Shown one piece after another: positions 54,907-64,000 of a stretch of 64,000 bases of DNA; position 1 is the first letter of the stretch; each line of letters begins with the position of its first letter. The translations under genes and the position numbers were made by a program. The DNA is from Phenylobacterium deserti (lineage in GTDB: Bacteria > Pseudomonadota > Alphaproteobacteria > Caulobacterales > Caulobacteraceae), in the NCBI GenBank assembly GCA_945874825.1, contig CAMCIK010000003.1:62001-126000 (forward strand), in the 5' to 3' direction. The notes below the pieces were generated by a model that saw only the letters and a program-made list of their open reading frames with translations, had not been told where the DNA came from and made no database searches.

Positions 54907-56169
54907 TCAGGCCCCGAGGGCGGCGTAGAGGCGCCGGATGCTCAACTCCCGCACCGGGGGGCTCCCGGCGCCGGGGATGCTGCCATTGAGGTTCTGGATC
55001 ATGCCCACGAAGACGATGTCGTTGGTGGGATCGATCCAGAACCAGGTGCCGAAGGCCCCGCCCCAGTAGAAGGTATCGCGACCCTGGGGGGTCCCGGCGG
55101 CGGCAGGGTCCTGGACCACCGCGAAGTCGAGCCCGAAACCCATCCCTGACTGGGAGGGGCCGTAGAGGTCCACCTTCACCCCGGGAGCCAGGACGCTGCG
55201 TCGCATCAGGCGGACGGTCTCGGGCTTCAGGATACGCGCGCCCTCCAGAGCGCCTTCGTTCAGCAGGGCCTGGGAGAACCGGAAATAGTCGGCGGCGGTG
55301 GAAAAGAGGCCCCCGCTTCCCGACAGGAAGACTGGCGGCGTGACCGGTATGGCCTGGGCCGGACCCGCGACGATGCGGCCGTCCCGGTAGGTGTGGATGC
55401 GCGCCACCCGGGGGGCCTTCGCCGCCGGGACGTGGAGTCCCGTGTCGACCATCTTGAGAGGCGAAAAGACGTGGCGGTCGAGGTAGGCGTCCAGCCGCTC
55501 GCCCGAGAGGCGCTCGACCACATGGCCCTGGATGTCGACGCTGGGCCCGTACCGCCAGTCGGTCCCCGGCTGGGCGGCCAGGGGGAGGGCGGCGAGCCGG
55601 CGGATCATTTCCTTCAGGTCGCCGGACCGGAGGCCGGCGTTGGCATATCCGGCGCTGACGTCAAAGCCGCCGGTATGGCTCATCAGCTGGGCCATGGTCA
55701 TGGGCGAGGCCTGGGGGACCAGGGATCCGTCCGGGCCCTTCACCTTGAGGCCGGCGAACTCGGGGATGTGCCGCTCGACGGGGTCCTCCAGTTTCCAGAG
55801 TCCCTTCTCCCAGAGCTGCATCATGGCCACGCCCGCTACCGGCTTGGTCATGGAGGCGATCCGCCAGATCGTGTCCGGCCGGGCCGGGGCACCGGTCTCC
55901 ACATCCGCCAGGCCCCGGGTCTCGAAGTGGACCACCTTCCCCTTTCGCGCGGCCAGGGTGGTGACCCCGGCCAGCTGCCCCTTGTCCACCAGGGCCTGCA
56001 GGTCGTCGGACAGGGCCTTCAGCCGGGCCGGATCGAAGCCGACGGCCCGGGGATCCGCGAGAGGCAGGGCCGGGGCGACGGCGAAGGCCCCTCCCGGGAG
56101 ACTGGCGGCGAGGACAGGTGAGGCGGCGGCGGCGGCGAGAAGCTTGCGGCGGGTCAGGCGCATGGGCAT
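54907..56169 (-). CDS. Exported beta-lactamase-fold serine hydrolase
   Basis: A 420-aa protein from the ATG at 56169; ATGs at 56181 and 56163 are alternatives. The Tat-like leader RLTRRKLLAAAAASPVLAA is followed by a class C beta-lactamase/esterase domain. SxxK is in RIASMTKPVAGVAMM, LMSHTGGF and YGPSVDIQGHVVERLSG follow, and FYWGGAFGTWFWIDP takes the KTG position. Probably a periplasmic esterase. It is divergent from the next hydrolase with starts only about 10-20 bp apart, and co-transcribed with the DUF62 gene. Confidence 0.88.
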   Translation of the reverse strand: MPMRLTRRKLLAAAAASPVLAASLPGGAFAVAPALPLADPRAVGFDPARLKALSDDLQALVDKGQLAGVTTLAARKGKVVHFETRGLADVETGAPARPDTIWRIASMTKPVAGVAMMQLWEKGLWKLEDPVERHIPEFAGLKVKGPDGSLVPQASPMTMAQLMSHTGGFDVSAGYANAGLRSGDLKEMIRRLAALPLAAQPGTDWRYGPSVDIQGHVVERLSGERLDAYLDRHVFSPLKMVDTGLHVPAAKAPRVARIHTYRDGRIVAGPAQAIPVTPPVFLSGSGGLFSTAADYFRFSQALLNEGALEGARILKPETVRLMRRSVLAPGVKVDLYGPSQSGMGFGLDFAVVQDPAAAGTPQGRDTFYWGGAFGTWFWIDPTNDIVFVGMIQNLNGSIPGAGSPPVRELSIRRLYAALGA

Positions 56170-56179
56170 GGTTCCGTTC

Positions 56180-57124
56180 ATGAGGACTGGCGCGTCATCT
56201 GTGATCCTGCACGCTGCAGGCCGACCGGCGCAACCTCCGGTTCGGCGGGGTCTGGGCACCCTGATGGCGGCAGGCCTGATGGCCGCGGCGACCCCGGCCG
56301 CCGCCGCGGGCGCCTGCGCCGGGATCGCGCCGGGCGCGGACCGTCCCGTGCGGGACCTGGCCTATGCCGCGCCTGAGCCCGGCGTGCCTGCAGACGCCCT
56401 CATTCTGGACCTCTGGCCGGGGGCCAGCCCTCTTCCCGCGCCCCTGGTGGTCTTCGTCCACGGCGGAACTTGGATGCACGGCGGCAAGTATGCGGGCACG
56501 CCGGGACAGGCCCGGGCCTTCCGGTCCGCCGGCTTCGCCTACGCCACGGTGAACTACCGCCTGCTCCGGCATGGCCCGCCGCAGGCGGCCGCCCAGGATA
56601 TCGCCCGGGCCGTGGCCTTCCTGAGAGGGGAAGCCAAGGGGTGCGGGCTCGACCCCGACCGCATCATCCTGATGGGTCACTCTGCCGGCGCCCACCTGGC
56701 GGCCCTGGTCACCCTGGACGAATCCTACCTGGCCCAGGCGGGCGTCCCGCCCGAGGTGGTGCGGGCCGCGGTGCTCCTGGACGCCTATGGCCTCGACATC
56801 GCCCGGCATGTCCGCGAGACCGGGGACCCCGTCTACGCCCGGGTCTTCGGCCCCGAACCCATGGGCTGGGCAGCCATGTCGCCCGTCAGCCACGCCGGGC
56901 CCGGGCGCCGCCCGCCCCCGATGATCCTGCACGCCGTGGCTGGCAATCCCGAGACACCGGGCCAGGCCGAGGCCCTGGCGGAAGCCCTCCGCGCCGCCGG
57001 TGGCGAGGTCGAGGTTCATGCGGCGCACGGCGAGAGCCACAATAGCCTCAACTACGGCTTTGGCGCCGAGGGCGACGCGACCACCCGCCTGACCCTGGAC
57101 TTCCTCTCCGCAAGGGTCCGATAG
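56180..57124 (+). CDS. Exported alpha/beta hydrolase (carboxylesterase-like)
   Basis: A 314-aa hydrolase with an apparent Sec signal ending in ATPAAAAG. The oxyanion HGGTWMHG, nucleophile GHSAGAHLAAL (Ser near 175) and late His in HGESHNSLNYG form the triad region. It resembles kynurenine-formamidase-like esterases. Start choice is uncertain: ATG 56180 overlaps the divergent gene's most upstream ATG, and a GTG at 56201 also fits. Confidence 0.85.
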   Translation: MRTGASSVILHAAGRPAQPPVRRGLGTLMAAGLMAAATPAAAAGACAGIAPGADRPVRDLAYAAPEPGVPADALILDLWPGASPLPAPLVVFVHGGTWMHGGKYAGTPGQARAFRSAGFAYATVNYRLLRHGPPQAAAQDIARAVAFLRGEAKGCGLDPDRIILMGHSAGAHLAALVTLDESYLAQAGVPPEVVRAAVLLDAYGLDIARHVRETGDPVYARVFGPEPMGWAAMSPVSHAGPGRRPPPMILHAVAGNPETPGQAEALAEALRAAGGEVEVHAAHGESHNSLNYGFGAEGDATTRLTLDFLSARVR

Positions 57125-57202
57125 CGCGCGGGGCTTGTCAGGAAGGGCCGGGGAGGCCTTAATCTGCCGCGACATACCGATCATTCAGGAAGGACGCCCT
57201 CC

Positions 57203-58528
<1,326 letters not shown>

Positions 58529-58570
58529 TCCCAAGGCGCGGTCCCGGGGCGGCACCCGCCACCTCCGGGA

Positions 58571-59338
58571 TCAGCCGGGGAAGTTGGCCGGGACCACCTC
58601 GGACAGGGTGGGTCCGATCTCGTCGTGGATGACGAGGTGGGCGTAGTCGTCCAGGTCCGTGGAGTCCCGGTTCACGATCACAAGGCGCGCCCCGGACCGC
58701 CGCGCCTGCAGGGGAAAGCCCGCCGCCGGCCAGACGGTGAGGCTGGAGCCCAGCACCAGGAAGAGGTCACAGGACAGGGTTTCTTCCTCGGCCCGGCGCA
58801 TGGGTTCCTCGGGCATGGACTGGCCGAAGGAGATGGTCGCCGTCTTCACGATGCCCGAACAGTCCCGGCAGGCGGGCAAGTCGCCCCTCGCCTCGAAGGC
58901 CGGGCGCAGGTCGTCGATCTCGTGGCGAAGGCCGCAGGACAGACAGGTCGCATAGCTGGCGTTGCCGTGCAGCTCAATCACCCGGTCGGCCGGGATGCCG
59001 GAGTGCTGGTGCAGGTTGTCGACGTTCTGGGTGATGATGGCGGACAGGCGCCCGCTCTCCCACAGGCGGGCCAGGGCGAAGTGGCCGGCGTTGGGCTCCC
59101 GCCCCGTCCAGCCGGCGCGGCCCTGGAAGGCCCGGGTCCAGGATTCCCGGCGCTTTTCCTCGCTGTTCACGAAATCCTGAAACTGGATGGGCTTCATCCG
59201 GCTCCAGACCCCGCCTGGCGAGCGGAAGTCCGGAATTCCCGATTCCGTGGAGATTCCGGCCCCGGTGAAGGCCACAATCCGCTCCGCAGACCGCAGGACC
59301 TGCGCCAGATCGTCCCGCTTTGCCGATTTTCCGGTCAA
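58571..59338 (-). CDS. Sir2 family NAD-dependent deacylase (sirtuin)
   Basis: A 255-aa sirtuin. FTGAGISTESGIPDFRS is the NAD loop, TQNVDNLHQHSG the catalytic core, and IELHGN carries the active-site His. A four-cysteine zinc site is seen as CLSCG and CRDCSG. It removes acyl groups from lysines using NAD. I start it at a TTG at 59338 with GGAG seven bases upstream. The frame continues to 59617, overlapping the ammonium transporter gene on the other strand, and those residues are not sirtuin-like. Confidence 0.9.
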   Translation of the reverse strand: MTGKSAKRDDLAQVLRSAERIVAFTGAGISTESGIPDFRSPGGVWSRMKPIQFQDFVNSEEKRRESWTRAFQGRAGWTGREPNAGHFALARLWESGRLSAIITQNVDNLHQHSGIPADRVIELHGNASYATCLSCGLRHEIDDLRPAFEARGDLPACRDCSGIVKTATISFGQSMPEEPMRRAEEETLSCDLFLVLGSSLTVWPAAGFPLQARRSGARLVIVNRDSTDLDDYAHLVIHDEIGPTLSEVVPANFPG

Positions 59339-59486
59339 CTTTCGACTCCGCCCGTCTGCGCCGCTCCGGGCCTGCCTCAGGGGAAGGCACCCTGAGCCTG
59401 TTCTTTGGGCCTTTTCACCGGCGACCGATCCTGTAGCCAAGGATTTCAGGACAACCGCCGTAATGGCGCAAGGGGGGATGCGAGGC

Positions 59487-60791
59487 ATGAAGCGCAGAAG
59501 ACAAATAGGTGCGGCGCTCGCCACCCTGAGCCTGGGCCTGCTGGCCTCGGGGCCGGCCCTGGCCCAGGCCCCCTCGCAGGTGGACTCCGGGGATACCGCC
59601 TGGCTGCTCACCGCCACCGCCCTGGTCCTGCTGATGAGCCTGCCGGGCCTGGCCCTCTTCTATGGCGGCCTGGTGCGGACCAAGAATGTCCTGTCCGTCC
59701 TCATGCAGTGCACGGCGGTAGCCTGCCTGGCCTCGGTAGTCTGGCTGGTGCTCGGCTACTCCCTGGCCTTCTCCGGGACCGCCCCCTTCATTGGCGACCT
59801 GGGCCGCGTCGGCCTGATGGGCCTTTCCCGCGACGACGCCGTCGGCACGGCGCCCGAGATTATCTTCTTCGCCTTCCAGATGGCCTTCGCCATCATCACG
59901 CCGGCCCTGATGATCGGCGCCGTGGTCGAGCGGGTGAAGTTCGCGGGCCTCCTGGCCTTCTGCGCCGGCTGGCTTGTCCTGGTCTACGCCCCCGTCTGCC
60001 ACTGGATCTGGGGCGGCGGCTGGATGGCGACCCTGGGGATCAAGGACTATGCCGGAGGCCTGGTGGTGCATGCCACGGCCGGTGTCAGCGCCCTTCTGCT
60101 GGCCCGGGCCGTGGGCCCGCGGGACGGCTATCCCCGGGAGCTTTCGCCGCCGCACAATCCGGGCATGACCATGACCGGGGCGGGCCTGCTCTGGGTGGGG
60201 TGGTTCGGATTCAACGGCGGCAGCGCCCTGGCGGCGAACGCCGACGCCGGCGCGGCCCTGACCGCCACCCACATGGCGGCGGCCTCGGCAGGCCTGGTCT
60301 GGGCCCTGATCGAGTACCGCCGCTTTGGCCGGTCCAGCCTGGTCGGCCTGGTCACCGGCGTCGTCGCCGGCCTGGCCACCGTGACCCCGGCCTCGGGCTT
60401 CATCAGCCCCCTGGCCGGCCTCGTCCTGGGGGCGCTCGGCAGCTATGTCTGCTTCGAGGCCGTCACCCTGGTGAAGGCCCGGCTGAAGGTCGACGACAGC
60501 CTGGATGTCTTTGCGGTCCATGGCGTGGGCGGGATCCTCGGGACCCTGATGCTGGCGGTACTGGCCCACCCCCTCCTGGGCGGGACCGGCTATGCCGAGG
60601 GCGTGACCCTGGCGGGCCAGGCCTGGCGGCAGGGGCTGGGCGTCCTGGTGGTCTGCGCCTGGTCGGCGGGCGCCAGCCTGGTGCTGATCGCCATCGTCCG
60701 GCGACTGACGGGACTGAGGGTCAGCGACGAGGTGATCGACGAGGGACTGGACCTGGGTGCCCACGGCGAGCGGGCCTACCACATCTCCTGA
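59487..60791 (+). CDS. amt: Ammonium transporter Amt
   Basis: A 434-aa inner-membrane channel with a signal-peptide-like leader (RRRQIGAALATLSLGLLASG...ALA) and about 11 transmembrane helices. The twin pore histidines are in VVHATAGVSALLLA and FAVHGVGGILG, and WFGFNGGSAL is conserved. It conducts ammonia/ammonium. ATGs at 59463, 59478 and 59487 are candidates; 59487 gives the best leader and spacing from GGGGG. No glnK/PII gene is adjacent, unlike the usual glnK-amt operon, although glnD is in the window at 16-19 kb. Confidence 0.93.
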   Translation: MKRRRQIGAALATLSLGLLASGPALAQAPSQVDSGDTAWLLTATALVLLMSLPGLALFYGGLVRTKNVLSVLMQCTAVACLASVVWLVLGYSLAFSGTAPFIGDLGRVGLMGLSRDDAVGTAPEIIFFAFQMAFAIITPALMIGAVVERVKFAGLLAFCAGWLVLVYAPVCHWIWGGGWMATLGIKDYAGGLVVHATAGVSALLLARAVGPRDGYPRELSPPHNPGMTMTGAGLLWVGWFGFNGGSALAANADAGAALTATHMAAASAGLVWALIEYRRFGRSSLVGLVTGVVAGLATVTPASGFISPLAGLVLGALGSYVCFEAVTLVKARLKVDDSLDVFAVHGVGGILGTLMLAVLAHPLLGGTGYAEGVTLAGQAWRQGLGVLVVCAWSAGASLVLIAIVRRLTGLRVSDEVIDEGLDLGAHGERAYHIS

Positions 60792-60798
60792 GATGCCA

Positions 60799-60885
60799 TT
60801 GACCCCCTCACCGGGCTTCGCTTGGAGCTCCCCCTTGGGAGCGCAATCGGCTTTCTAATTCCTCCCCCCAGGGGGATAGGGTCAA
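60799..60885. terminator. Terminator-like inverted repeats between amt and purU
   Basis: An outer inverted repeat, TTGACCC (60799-60805) and GGGTCAA (60879-60885), encloses the hairpin GCTCCC-CCTT-GGGAGC (60827-60842) and a C6-A-G5 run. It lies between convergent genes, so it could terminate both. The layout also resembles a small dispersed palindromic element. Confidence 0.5.
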
Positions 60886-60891
60886 CGTTCC

Positions 60892-61734
60892 CTAGTCGGT
60901 GAACACCACCGTCTTGCGGCCATTCAGCAGGACCCGGTCCTCCAGCACCCAGCGCACCGCCCGGGCCAGGACCCGGCGCTCGATGTCGCGCCCCTTGCGG
61001 ACCAGGTCCTTGGGTTGGTCGCGGTGGCTGATCCGCTCCACGTCCTGCTCGATGATCGGGCCCTCGTCGAGGTCAGGGGTGACGAAGTGGGCCGTGGCGC
61101 CGATCACCTTCACCCCTCGGGCGTGGGCCTGGTGATAGGGCCGTGCGCCCTTGAACCCTGGCAGGAAGGAGTGGTGGATGTTGATGCACCGCCCGGCCAG
61201 GTGCCGGGCCAGGTCCTCGGACAGGATCTGCATGTAGCGCGCCAGAATGACGAGGTCGGTTCCCGTGGCGGCGATCAGGTCCCGCAGGCGCGCCTCCTGG
61301 TCGGCCTTGGTCTCGGGGCTCACCGGCAGGTGGTGGAAGGCGATCCCCTTCAGATCCGTGTGCGGAAAGCTGGCCTCCGGGTGGTTGGAGACCACGGCCG
61401 AGATGTCCATGGGCAGCTCGCCCTGGCGCCAGCGCCAGATCAGGTCCGCCAGGCAGTGGTCGGTCTGCGAGGCCAGGATCATCACCCGCCGCCTGTCCCT
61501 GGGATCCCGCAGGGTCCAGTCCATGGACAGGTCCGCCGCCAGCATCGCCAGGCCCGGTCGCACAGCCTCCGCCCCGTCGGGGCCCGGGGTGAAGACCACG
61601 CGCATGAAGAAGCGGCCGGTCTCTGCGTCGTCGAACTGCTGGGCGTCGAGGATGTTGGCGCCATGCTCGAACAGGAGGGTCGAGACCCGGGAGACAATGC
61701 CGGGCCGGTCGGGACAGGAAAGGGTGAGGATCAC
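60892..61734 (-). CDS. purU: Formyltetrahydrofolate deformylase
   Basis: A 280-aa enzyme that hydrolyses 10-formyl-THF to formate and THF. An N-terminal ACT domain ([19 protein letters not shown]) is followed by a formyltransferase-like domain with [20 protein letters not shown] (core [16 protein letters not shown]) and [19 protein letters not shown]. The Asn-His-Asp catalytic set is present. It balances one-carbon pools. The YggT gene is 86 bp upstream on the same strand. Confidence 0.95.
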   Translation of the reverse strand: MILTLSCPDRPGIVSRVSTLLFEHGANILDAQQFDDAETGRFFMRVVFTPGPDGAEAVRPGLAMLAADLSMDWTLRDPRDRRRVMILASQTDHCLADLIWRWRQGELPMDISAVVSNHPEASFPHTDLKGIAFHHLPVSPETKADQEARLRDLIAATGTDLVILARYMQILSEDLARHLAGRCINIHHSFLPGFKGARPYHQAHARGVKVIGATAHFVTPDLDEGPIIEQDVERISHRDQPKDLVRKGRDIERRVLARAVRWVLEDRVLLNGRKTVVFTD

Positions 61735-61820
61735 GGACAGGCTCCCAGGACGGGGCGGCGCTGACCCCGTATGCCGCAGGCCGGGAAGGCGCGCCGCCTC
61801 AGGCTTGCCGGGGCGGCGGC

Positions 61821-62114
61821 TCAGATGCCGCCAAGCAGGGCAGGCAGGATGTAGCGCTGGACGCCCTGCAGGATCAGCAGGGCGAAGATGGGAGTGACGT
61901 CCAGGCCGCCGATGGGCGGGATGATGCGCTGCAGGGGCGCCAGGACCGGGCCGGTCAGGGTTTCGAGGACCCTTTGGACACTGGCCACGGCGCCGTTGCG
62001 CAGGTTGATGACGTTGAACGCCGTCAGCCAGGACATGATGGCGCTGATGATGATCGCCCAGACCATGAGCGAGATCAGACCATTAAGGATGAAGTGCAGG
62101 AAGCTTCCAATCAT
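61821..62114 (-). CDS. YggT family membrane protein
   Basis: A 97-aa protein with two hydrophobic segments ([20 protein letters not shown] and [15 protein letters not shown]) around [17 protein letters not shown], the YggT signature. The function is unclear; relatives are linked to osmotic stress and to SepF/YlmG-type proteins. The ATG at 62114 is preferred to 62138. Confidence 0.85.
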   Translation of the reverse strand: MIGSFLHFILNGLISLMVWAIIISAIMSWLTAFNVINLRNGAVASVQRVLETLTGPVLAPLQRIIPPIGGLDVTPIFALLILQGVQRYILPALLGGI

Positions 62115-62169
62115 TCCCGCCTCATAATGCCCCCGCACGCCGGCGGCAAGACGGGTCCGCCAAGCCGTC

Positions 62170-62199
62170 TTGACAGCCCTGTCCCAAAACCGCTTATTC
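62170..62199 (+). promoter_or_regulatory. Promoter of tRNA-Ala(CGC)
   Basis: A perfect TTGACA at 62170-62175, an 18-nt spacer, and TTATTC at 62194-62199 (17 nt if CTTATT is used). It ends 12 bp before the tRNA, as expected for a short leader. Confidence 0.65.
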
Positions 62200-62211
62200 C
62201 GCGCCTTCCTT

Positions 62212-62287
62212 GGGGCCGTAGCTCAGTTGGTAGAGCGCATCGTTCGCAATGATGAGGTCAGGGGTTCGATTCCCCTCGGCTCCACCA
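62212..62287 (+). tRNA. tRNA-Ala(CGC)
   Basis: A 76-nt cloverleaf: acceptor GGGGCCG/CGGCTCC, anticodon stem CATCG/TGATG with loop TTCGCAA (anticodon CGC), T-arm AGGGG-TTCGATT-CCCCT, and an encoded CCA end. It has its own promoter-like sequence upstream. Confidence 0.95.
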
Positions 62288-62389
62288 GGAAGTCCCCCTC
62301 ATACCCGTGAAGCTTCCCGGCACCTGCGTTTCCGGGCCGGGGCGCACGTGCTACCAACCTTGGCGTCAGCCTCCGCAAGGACCTTCACC

Positions 62390-63115
62390 ATGGTGGCCAT
62401 TAGCCGCGCCGACTTCCTGCTTCTCATGGTCGGCCTTCGGGATTCCGATCCGGGCAAGGACGAGCAGATCGCCTTCCTGCAGTTCTGCATGGACAACGCC
62501 GCCTGGAGCCACGGCCAGTTCCTGCAGGACCTCTGGGTCGCCTATGAGACGAATATGCGTAACGGCGGCTTCTTCGTGGAGTTCGGGGCGACGGACGGGG
62601 TCAAGTTCTCGAACACCCGGGCCCTGGAGACCCGGCTGGGCTGGAACGGCATCCTCGCCGAGCCGGCGCGCATCTGGTACCCGGCCCTTCGGCGCAACCG
62701 GGCCTGCTTCATCGATGACCGCTGCGTCTGGACGACCACGGGCGAGACCCTGATGTTCAACCAGCCGGCCATCGCCGCCCACTCCACCATCGACGCCTTC
62801 TCCCAGGGCGATAGCCTGGCCGGCACCCGGTCAGAGGGCCAGCGCTACGAGGTGACCACGGTCTCCCTCAATGACCTGCTGGCGCACTGGAGCGCCCCGC
62901 GACGCATCGACTACCTGTCCATCGACACCGAGGGCTCGGAGCTGGACATCCTCAAGGCCCTGGACTTCGCCGCCTGGGAGATCCGGCTGCTGACCGTGGA
63001 GCACAACCACACGTCCAAGCGGCAGGAGATCCACGACTTCCTGGCCTCGAAGGGCTACCGCCGGAAGTTCGAGACCCTGTCCAACGTCGACGACTGGTAC
63101 GTGCGGACCTACTGA
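62390..63115 (+). CDS. FkbM family methyltransferase
   Basis: A 241-aa SAM-dependent methyltransferase. GGFFVEFGATDGVKFSNT is motif I (near 57-74), ILAEPARIWYPALRRNR follows, and RIDYLSIDTEGSELDILKAL is the FkbM hallmark (core YLSIDTEGSELDIL). It probably O-methylates a sugar or other surface glycan group. It differs from the cluster FkbM at 41155 by lacking the N-terminal extension. The ATG at 62390 was chosen; the upstream frame runs through tRNA-Ala. Confidence 0.85.
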   Translation: MVAISRADFLLLMVGLRDSDPGKDEQIAFLQFCMDNAAWSHGQFLQDLWVAYETNMRNGGFFVEFGATDGVKFSNTRALETRLGWNGILAEPARIWYPALRRNRACFIDDRCVWTTTGETLMFNQPAIAAHSTIDAFSQGDSLAGTRSEGQRYEVTTVSLNDLLAHWSAPRRIDYLSIDTEGSELDILKALDFAAWEIRLLTVEHNHTSKRQEIHDFLASKGYRRKFETLSNVDDWYVRTY

Positions 63116-63173
63116 GCCCCGCCCTGACACCCCGCGCCTTGACACCCTCGGCGGGCCGCGCCGAGGATGGCCC

Positions 63174-63503
63174 ATGTTCGGCCCCACCTGGCCCTACCGG
63201 CTCCAGCCGATGATCGATCCCCTTTTCCGGATAGGGCTGGCGCCCGCCGTCGCCCTCTGGGCGGTGAGCCTGGGGACCCCCGTCGGTGCCCATGCGCCGG
63301 GGTGCCTGTTTCGTCTTGTCCTGGGGCAGGACTGCTGGGGGTGCGGGACGCTGAGGGCCCTGGCTGCCCTCCTGCGCCTCGACCTATCCGGCGCCCTGGC
63401 ATTCAACCCCCTCAGCCCTCTGGTGGCGGCGACCCTGGTCGTCCTGTCCGCCTCCGGGCTCCTGGAACTTCACACCCGATACCGGAGAGCTGACCATGGC
63501 TGA
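63174..63503 (+). CDS. DUF2752 membrane protein
   Basis: A 109-aa protein with two hydrophobic segments flanking the DUF2752 core APGCLFRLVLGQDCWGCG-TLRALAALL and FNPLSP (seen here as DCWGCGTLRALAALLRLDL). The family's conserved cysteines and the NPL motif are present; function unknown. The ATG at 63174 or at 63210 may be used. Its end overlaps the TM2 gene by 8 bp. Confidence 0.75.
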   Translation: MFGPTWPYRLQPMIDPLFRIGLAPAVALWAVSLGTPVGAHAPGCLFRLVLGQDCWGCGTLRALAALLRLDLSGALAFNPLSPLVAATLVVLSASGLLELHTRYRRADHG

Positions 63504-63855
63504 ATTCACCTTCATGGAGCAGCAGATGCTGACCCAGGACCTGAGCGATCAGCAGAAGGTCCTGTTCAACGGCCAGTTCCTCTCGGAGAGGAAGGACCGG
63601 ACCCTGATCTTCGTGGTCTCCCTGGTCTTTGGCTATCTCGGCGTCGACCGTTTCCTGGTGGGCGACATCGGCTGGGGGGTCCTGAAGCTGCTCACCTTTG
63701 GCGGCTGCGGCATCCTCTGGCTGGTGGACCTCTTCCTGATCTGGAACCGGGTCGACGACTTCAACCGCCGCAAGGCGCACGAGCTCCTCGACACGATCCG
63801 GATGACGACGCGGGCGACGCCACCACCCCCGCCCCCGGCTGCGACCACGGCCTAG
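63496..63855 (+). CDS. TM2 domain protein
   Basis: A 119-aa protein with a central TM2 domain: two membrane segments (LIFVVSLVFGYLGVDRFLVG and LLTFGGCGILWLVDLFLIW) joined by a short loop. A soluble N-terminal region precedes it and a Pro-rich tail follows. TM2 and DUF2752 genes are often neighbours. The role is unknown. Confidence 0.85.
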   Translation: MAEFTFMEQQMLTQDLSDQQKVLFNGQFLSERKDRTLIFVVSLVFGYLGVDRFLVGDIGWGVLKLLTFGGCGILWLVDLFLIWNRVDDFNRRKAHELLDTIRMTTRATPPPPPPAATTA

Positions 63856-63971
63856 GTCGGTTCGGCGGCGAGGCGCAGCGGCGCGCCAAGCGCGCGCCGG
63901 GCGCAGGCGAAACCTGCGTTTCCGGTCCACCCCTGCTGACCTGTCCGCCCCCGGAGATCAGCTGCCCGAGA

Positions 63972-64000
63972 TCAACTCCCAGCGATGTAGGCCTTCAGAC
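63972..64000 (-). CDS. Possible 3' end of a minus-strand gene cut by the window edge
   Basis: Read on the minus strand from the window edge, the sequence gives LKAYIAGS followed by TGA (TCA at 63972-63974). This looks like a protein C-terminus, but only eight residues are visible and no family can be named. Confidence 0.25.

Noticed and set aside
59405-60802. Overlapping frames on both strands across amt
   Set aside because: Amt has the expected membrane helices and pore histidines; the others are Gly/Arg/Pro-rich shadows.
62249-62389. N-terminal extension of the FkbM methyltransferase at 62390
   Set aside because: The extension reads through the end of tRNA-Ala and its flank.

Overview
The window is GC-rich (about 70% by eye) alphaproteobacterial chromosome, most likely from Caulobacterales and probably Phenylobacterium or a close relative. 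This rests on the glnD-murJ-trpS-usp gene order, a CC0125/CC1285-type lipoprotein, DUF6134 and DUF4893 proteins, and a CtrA-like site. It is inferred from gene content and not from a marker gene. Genes are densely packed, with many 4-bp ATGA overlaps and frequent GTG/TTG starts. No CRISPR array, insertion sequence or prophage was seen.

Layout. 1-6.6 kb: the end of a CYTH-CHAD protein, ahcY preceded by a 20-bp palindrome, pyridoxal kinase, and asd-rarD-flavin monooxygenase on the minus strand. 7.4-19.3 kb: a long minus-strand run holding glnD, murJ, trpS, a universal stress protein, a nucleotide-sugar dehydrogenase and a leucine operon. In the leucine operon, leuC, leuD and leuB are interleaved with a VOC protein and an ABM monooxygenase. 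19.4-24 kb: a NatAB-like ABC exporter, a phytanoyl-CoA dioxygenase with a DUF4893 protein, and a TerB-like protein with a small partner. 24.3-32.6 kb: a catabolic block with a Baeyer-Villiger-type monooxygenase, hydrolases, a methyltransferase, an exported sulfatase and a prolyl oligopeptidase.

32.6-34.9 kb is the most striking locus. An NrtR-like Nudix regulator faces a fused tyrosine phosphatase-ADP-ribosylglycohydrolase across an 83-bp gap. The gap carries a perfect -35 box and two identical GTGT-N7-ACAC operators, one over the -35 and one over the -10. The regulator's expected ligand, ADP-ribose, would be related to the product of the enzyme it appears to control.

36.1-44.1 kb is a divergent cell-surface or specialised-metabolite cluster. 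It contains a glycosyltransferase, a DegT aminotransferase, a Gfo/Idh dehydrogenase, an ATP-grasp ligase, two methyltransferases and a fatty acid desaturase. I could not assign it to a known pathway. 44-64 kb is mixed: a thioesterase, an APH-like kinase, a TPR-methyltransferase, tRNA-Arg(CCG), a sulfatase/oxidoreductase operon, an apparently exported SAM hydroxide adenosyltransferase, an acyl-CoA dehydrogenase, a sirtuin, an ammonium transporter, purU, a YggT protein, tRNA-Ala(CGC), an FkbM methyltransferase, and DUF2752 and TM2 membrane proteins.

Three genes between 35.7 and 52.4 kb look broken: a DUF4345-like gene with an in-frame TAA, a nuclease remnant with two compensating frameshifts, and an SDR gene with an internal deletion plus an 8-bp tandem duplication. 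They point to recent decay or to sequence error.
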